From Catalinimonas alkaloidigena (GTDB lineage: Bacteria; Bacteroidota; Bacteroidia; Cytophagales; Cyclobacteriaceae): a stretch of DNA of 64,000 bases. Numbering within the stretch: position 1 is the first letter of the stretch; every line of letters starts with the position of its first letter. Where the stretch lies: NCBI RefSeq assembly GCF_029504655.1, contig NZ_JAQFIL010000001.1, positions 1,307,001 through 1,371,000 of the forward strand. The letters are read 5' to 3'. Position numbers and translations under genes: made by a program. Under the pieces are notes generated by a model. The model made no database searches. It had not been told where the DNA came from and saw only the letters and a list, made by a program, of their open reading frames with translations. Below are positions 62,951 to 64,000 of this stretch, in pieces.

Positions 62951-63814
62951 ATGAAAAGTATACAATATAAAGCGCTGATATTCTTGATGATGGTACTCGC
63001 TTCGGCTTGCTATCAGGAAGATCCGGTTGAGAAAGAAATCACCCAGGCAGAAGCCTCAACCGATCCCTTAGATCAGTTGATTCAGACCCGTTTTTTGGAT
63101 GAGTATGGCGTTGCGGTTCGTTATCGCTATGTAGACCGCTATGTAGACCCTACCAAAAGGGTTACACCTCCGCGCAAGGAGTTGGTAGAACCGGTGCTGG
63201 ACTTTCTTACCCGATTCTGGATTGAGCCTTATATTCAGGTAGAAAATGGGGAAGAATTTTTTAAGAACCATGTGCCTGCCGAGGTTATCCTGATAGGCTC
63301 TTTCATTTTTAATGATGATGGCACTGTGACATTGGGCACGGCAGATTCAGGAGCAAGGATCACTTTGACAGAAATTAATAATATTGATGAAGAAGATCCG
63401 GACTGGATTTTCCGGCAGTTAGGAACCATTTATCATGAGTTCGCCCACATCATTCACCAACGCTACAATCTTCCGGCAAATTTTCAGCAGATATCACCCC
63501 AGGGCTATACTTCACCCGGTTCCTGGTTTAACCTTACTGAAGATGAAGCCTTAAGACGTGGGTTTGTATCACCTTATGGAACCAGTTCGTTTAATGAAGA
63601 TTATGCCGAAATAGTAGCTCATATTCTGTTTGAGCCTGACTTTTACGAACTTTATATCAACGAAGAAGAAGATTGTAGCGATATAGCATGTGTAGAGAGA
63701 AATGAAGGGAAAGCGTTGATTCGCAGTAAATACAATATGATTATAGATCATTATGAGCAGAGTACCGGGGTTGATCTTTTGGAGGTTAGGGAAATTATTC
63801 AAGCTAGACTTTAA
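62951..63814 (+). CDS. Substrate import-associated zinc metallohydrolase lipoprotein
   Basis: The 287-residue protein has a lipoprotein signal ending in ASAC. The mature part contains HEFAH (in YHEFAHIIHQRY, about 164-175), an HExxH zinc site, and a likely third ligand further on. The family (described as zinc metallohydrolase lipoprotein near TonB/SusD genes) is known from SusC/SusD loci; its substrate is unknown. It starts 9 bases after the SusD stop, and the next gene starts 1 base after its own stop. Confidence 0.9.
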   Translation: MKSIQYKALIFLMMVLASACYQEDPVEKEITQAEASTDPLDQLIQTRFLDEYGVAVRYRYVDRYVDPTKRVTPPRKELVEPVLDFLTRFWIEPYIQVENGEEFFKNHVPAEVILIGSFIFNDDGTVTLGTADSGARITLTEINNIDEEDPDWIFRQLGTIYHEFAHIIHQRYNLPANFQQISPQGYTSPGSWFNLTEDEALRRGFVSPYGTSSFNEDYAEIVAHILFEPDFYELYINEEEDCSDIACVERNEGKALIRSKYNMIIDHYEQSTGVDLLEVREIIQARL

Positions 63815-63815
63815 T

Positions 63816-64000
63816 ATGAGGAGAATTTTATTGGCGATAGGCCTTACTAGCCTGCTGATGGCTTGTCAGAATGATGATAATGTATTTGATGAAAGTGCGG
63901 ACGAGCGTGCTTCCATGGCAATTACAAATTTGAAATCTCAGCTGACCGCACCTGCCGAGGGTTGGCTGTTGCGTTACAGACCGGAGAATGAATCCGGAAG
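63816..64000 (+). CDS. DUF4302-like lipoprotein (3' end outside window)
   Basis: The ATG at 63816 opens a frame that runs to the window end. The first 17 residues form a lipoprotein signal ending in LLMAC, followed by QNDDN. Then come FDESADERASMAI and LTAPAEGWLLRY, the opening pattern of DUF4302 lipoproteins that often accompany SusD and the HExxH lipoprotein. Only about 61 codons are visible. Confidence 0.78.
   Translation, partial: MRRILLAIGLTSLLMACQNDDNVFDESADERASMAITNLKSQLTAPAEGWLLRYRPENESG

Overview
The window comes from a member of the Bacteroidota, most probably a marine or soil Cytophagales-type bacterium. The evidence is a SusC/SusD pair, several TonB-dependent receptors, a PorQ type IX secretion gene, lipoproteins with an acidic stretch after the lipobox cysteine, CBM9/DUF5916 and fasciclin surface proteins, and start sites that mostly lack Shine-Dalgarno sequences. 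The genus cannot be fixed from this sequence alone. I see no rRNA, tRNA, CRISPR array or prophage. The window is mostly chromosomal core with one intact insertion sequence, two broken genes and a small AT-rich islet.

Layout. 1-2 kb: the end of an NAD-dependent epimerase gene overlapping a GNAT-like gene. 2-4.7 kb: a lone ABC ATPase, a secreted hypothetical protein and a small heat shock protein. 4.7-9.4 kb: a minus-strand carbohydrate cluster (TIM-barrel isomerase, Gfo/Idh/MocA oxidoreductase, SDR, small membrane protein, SSS symporter). 9.5-11.8 kb: a GNAT and zinc-ribbon pair, then an AT-rich islet with a two-helix membrane protein, a short Gln/Asn-rich ORF and a 10-bp phased repeat array in front of ssb. 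11.9-17.3 kb: GH88-like hydrolase, M61 peptidase, a PH-like membrane protein with the CrcB fluoride channel, a clearly decayed carboxypeptidase-regulatory-like gene and a DUF4864-like gene. 17.6-21.6 kb: a hybrid histidine kinase convergent with an NtrC-type regulator. 21.8-27 kb: panB, a small orphan gene, and a DUF5916 gene overlapping a DmpA-type peptidase gene.

27-38 kb: two convergent TonB receptors, a 3D-domain lipoprotein, DUF72, porQ, hslU, an SDR and uxuA. 38-42 kb: a lipoprotein, a FAN1-like VRR-NUC nuclease gene broken by two +1 frameshifts, DUF2721, SixA and a small GIY-YIG protein. 42.3-43.7 kb: a complete Tn5-like IS4-family element with a 9-bp target duplication, inserted inside a 15-bp palindrome. 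43.9-52.3 kb: an MltF-like transglycosylase, upp with a Na+/Ca2+ exchanger, and a glycogen-breakdown pair (debranching enzyme and alpha-glucan phosphorylase). 52.3-57.8 kb: cell-surface proteins (beta-barrel, PKD plus threefold beta-helix-like lipoprotein, anti-sigma/TPR-like protein, three-domain fasciclin lipoprotein). 58.1-64 kb: SusC, SusD, a zinc metallohydrolase lipoprotein and the start of a DUF4302 lipoprotein, which runs off the window end.

Themes. The window combines surface uptake and binding of polymers (SusCD, TonB receptors, CBM9, fasciclin) with cytoplasmic breakdown of sugars and uronates (GH88, UxuA, the 4.7-9.4 kb cluster) and glycogen turnover. I found no clear-cut new defence or mobile system. 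The least explained items are the phased repeat array with its neighbours at 10.4-11.36 kb, a 38-bp perfect palindrome at 53.0 kb, the hairpin abutting the porQ start codon, and the frameshifted nuclease.
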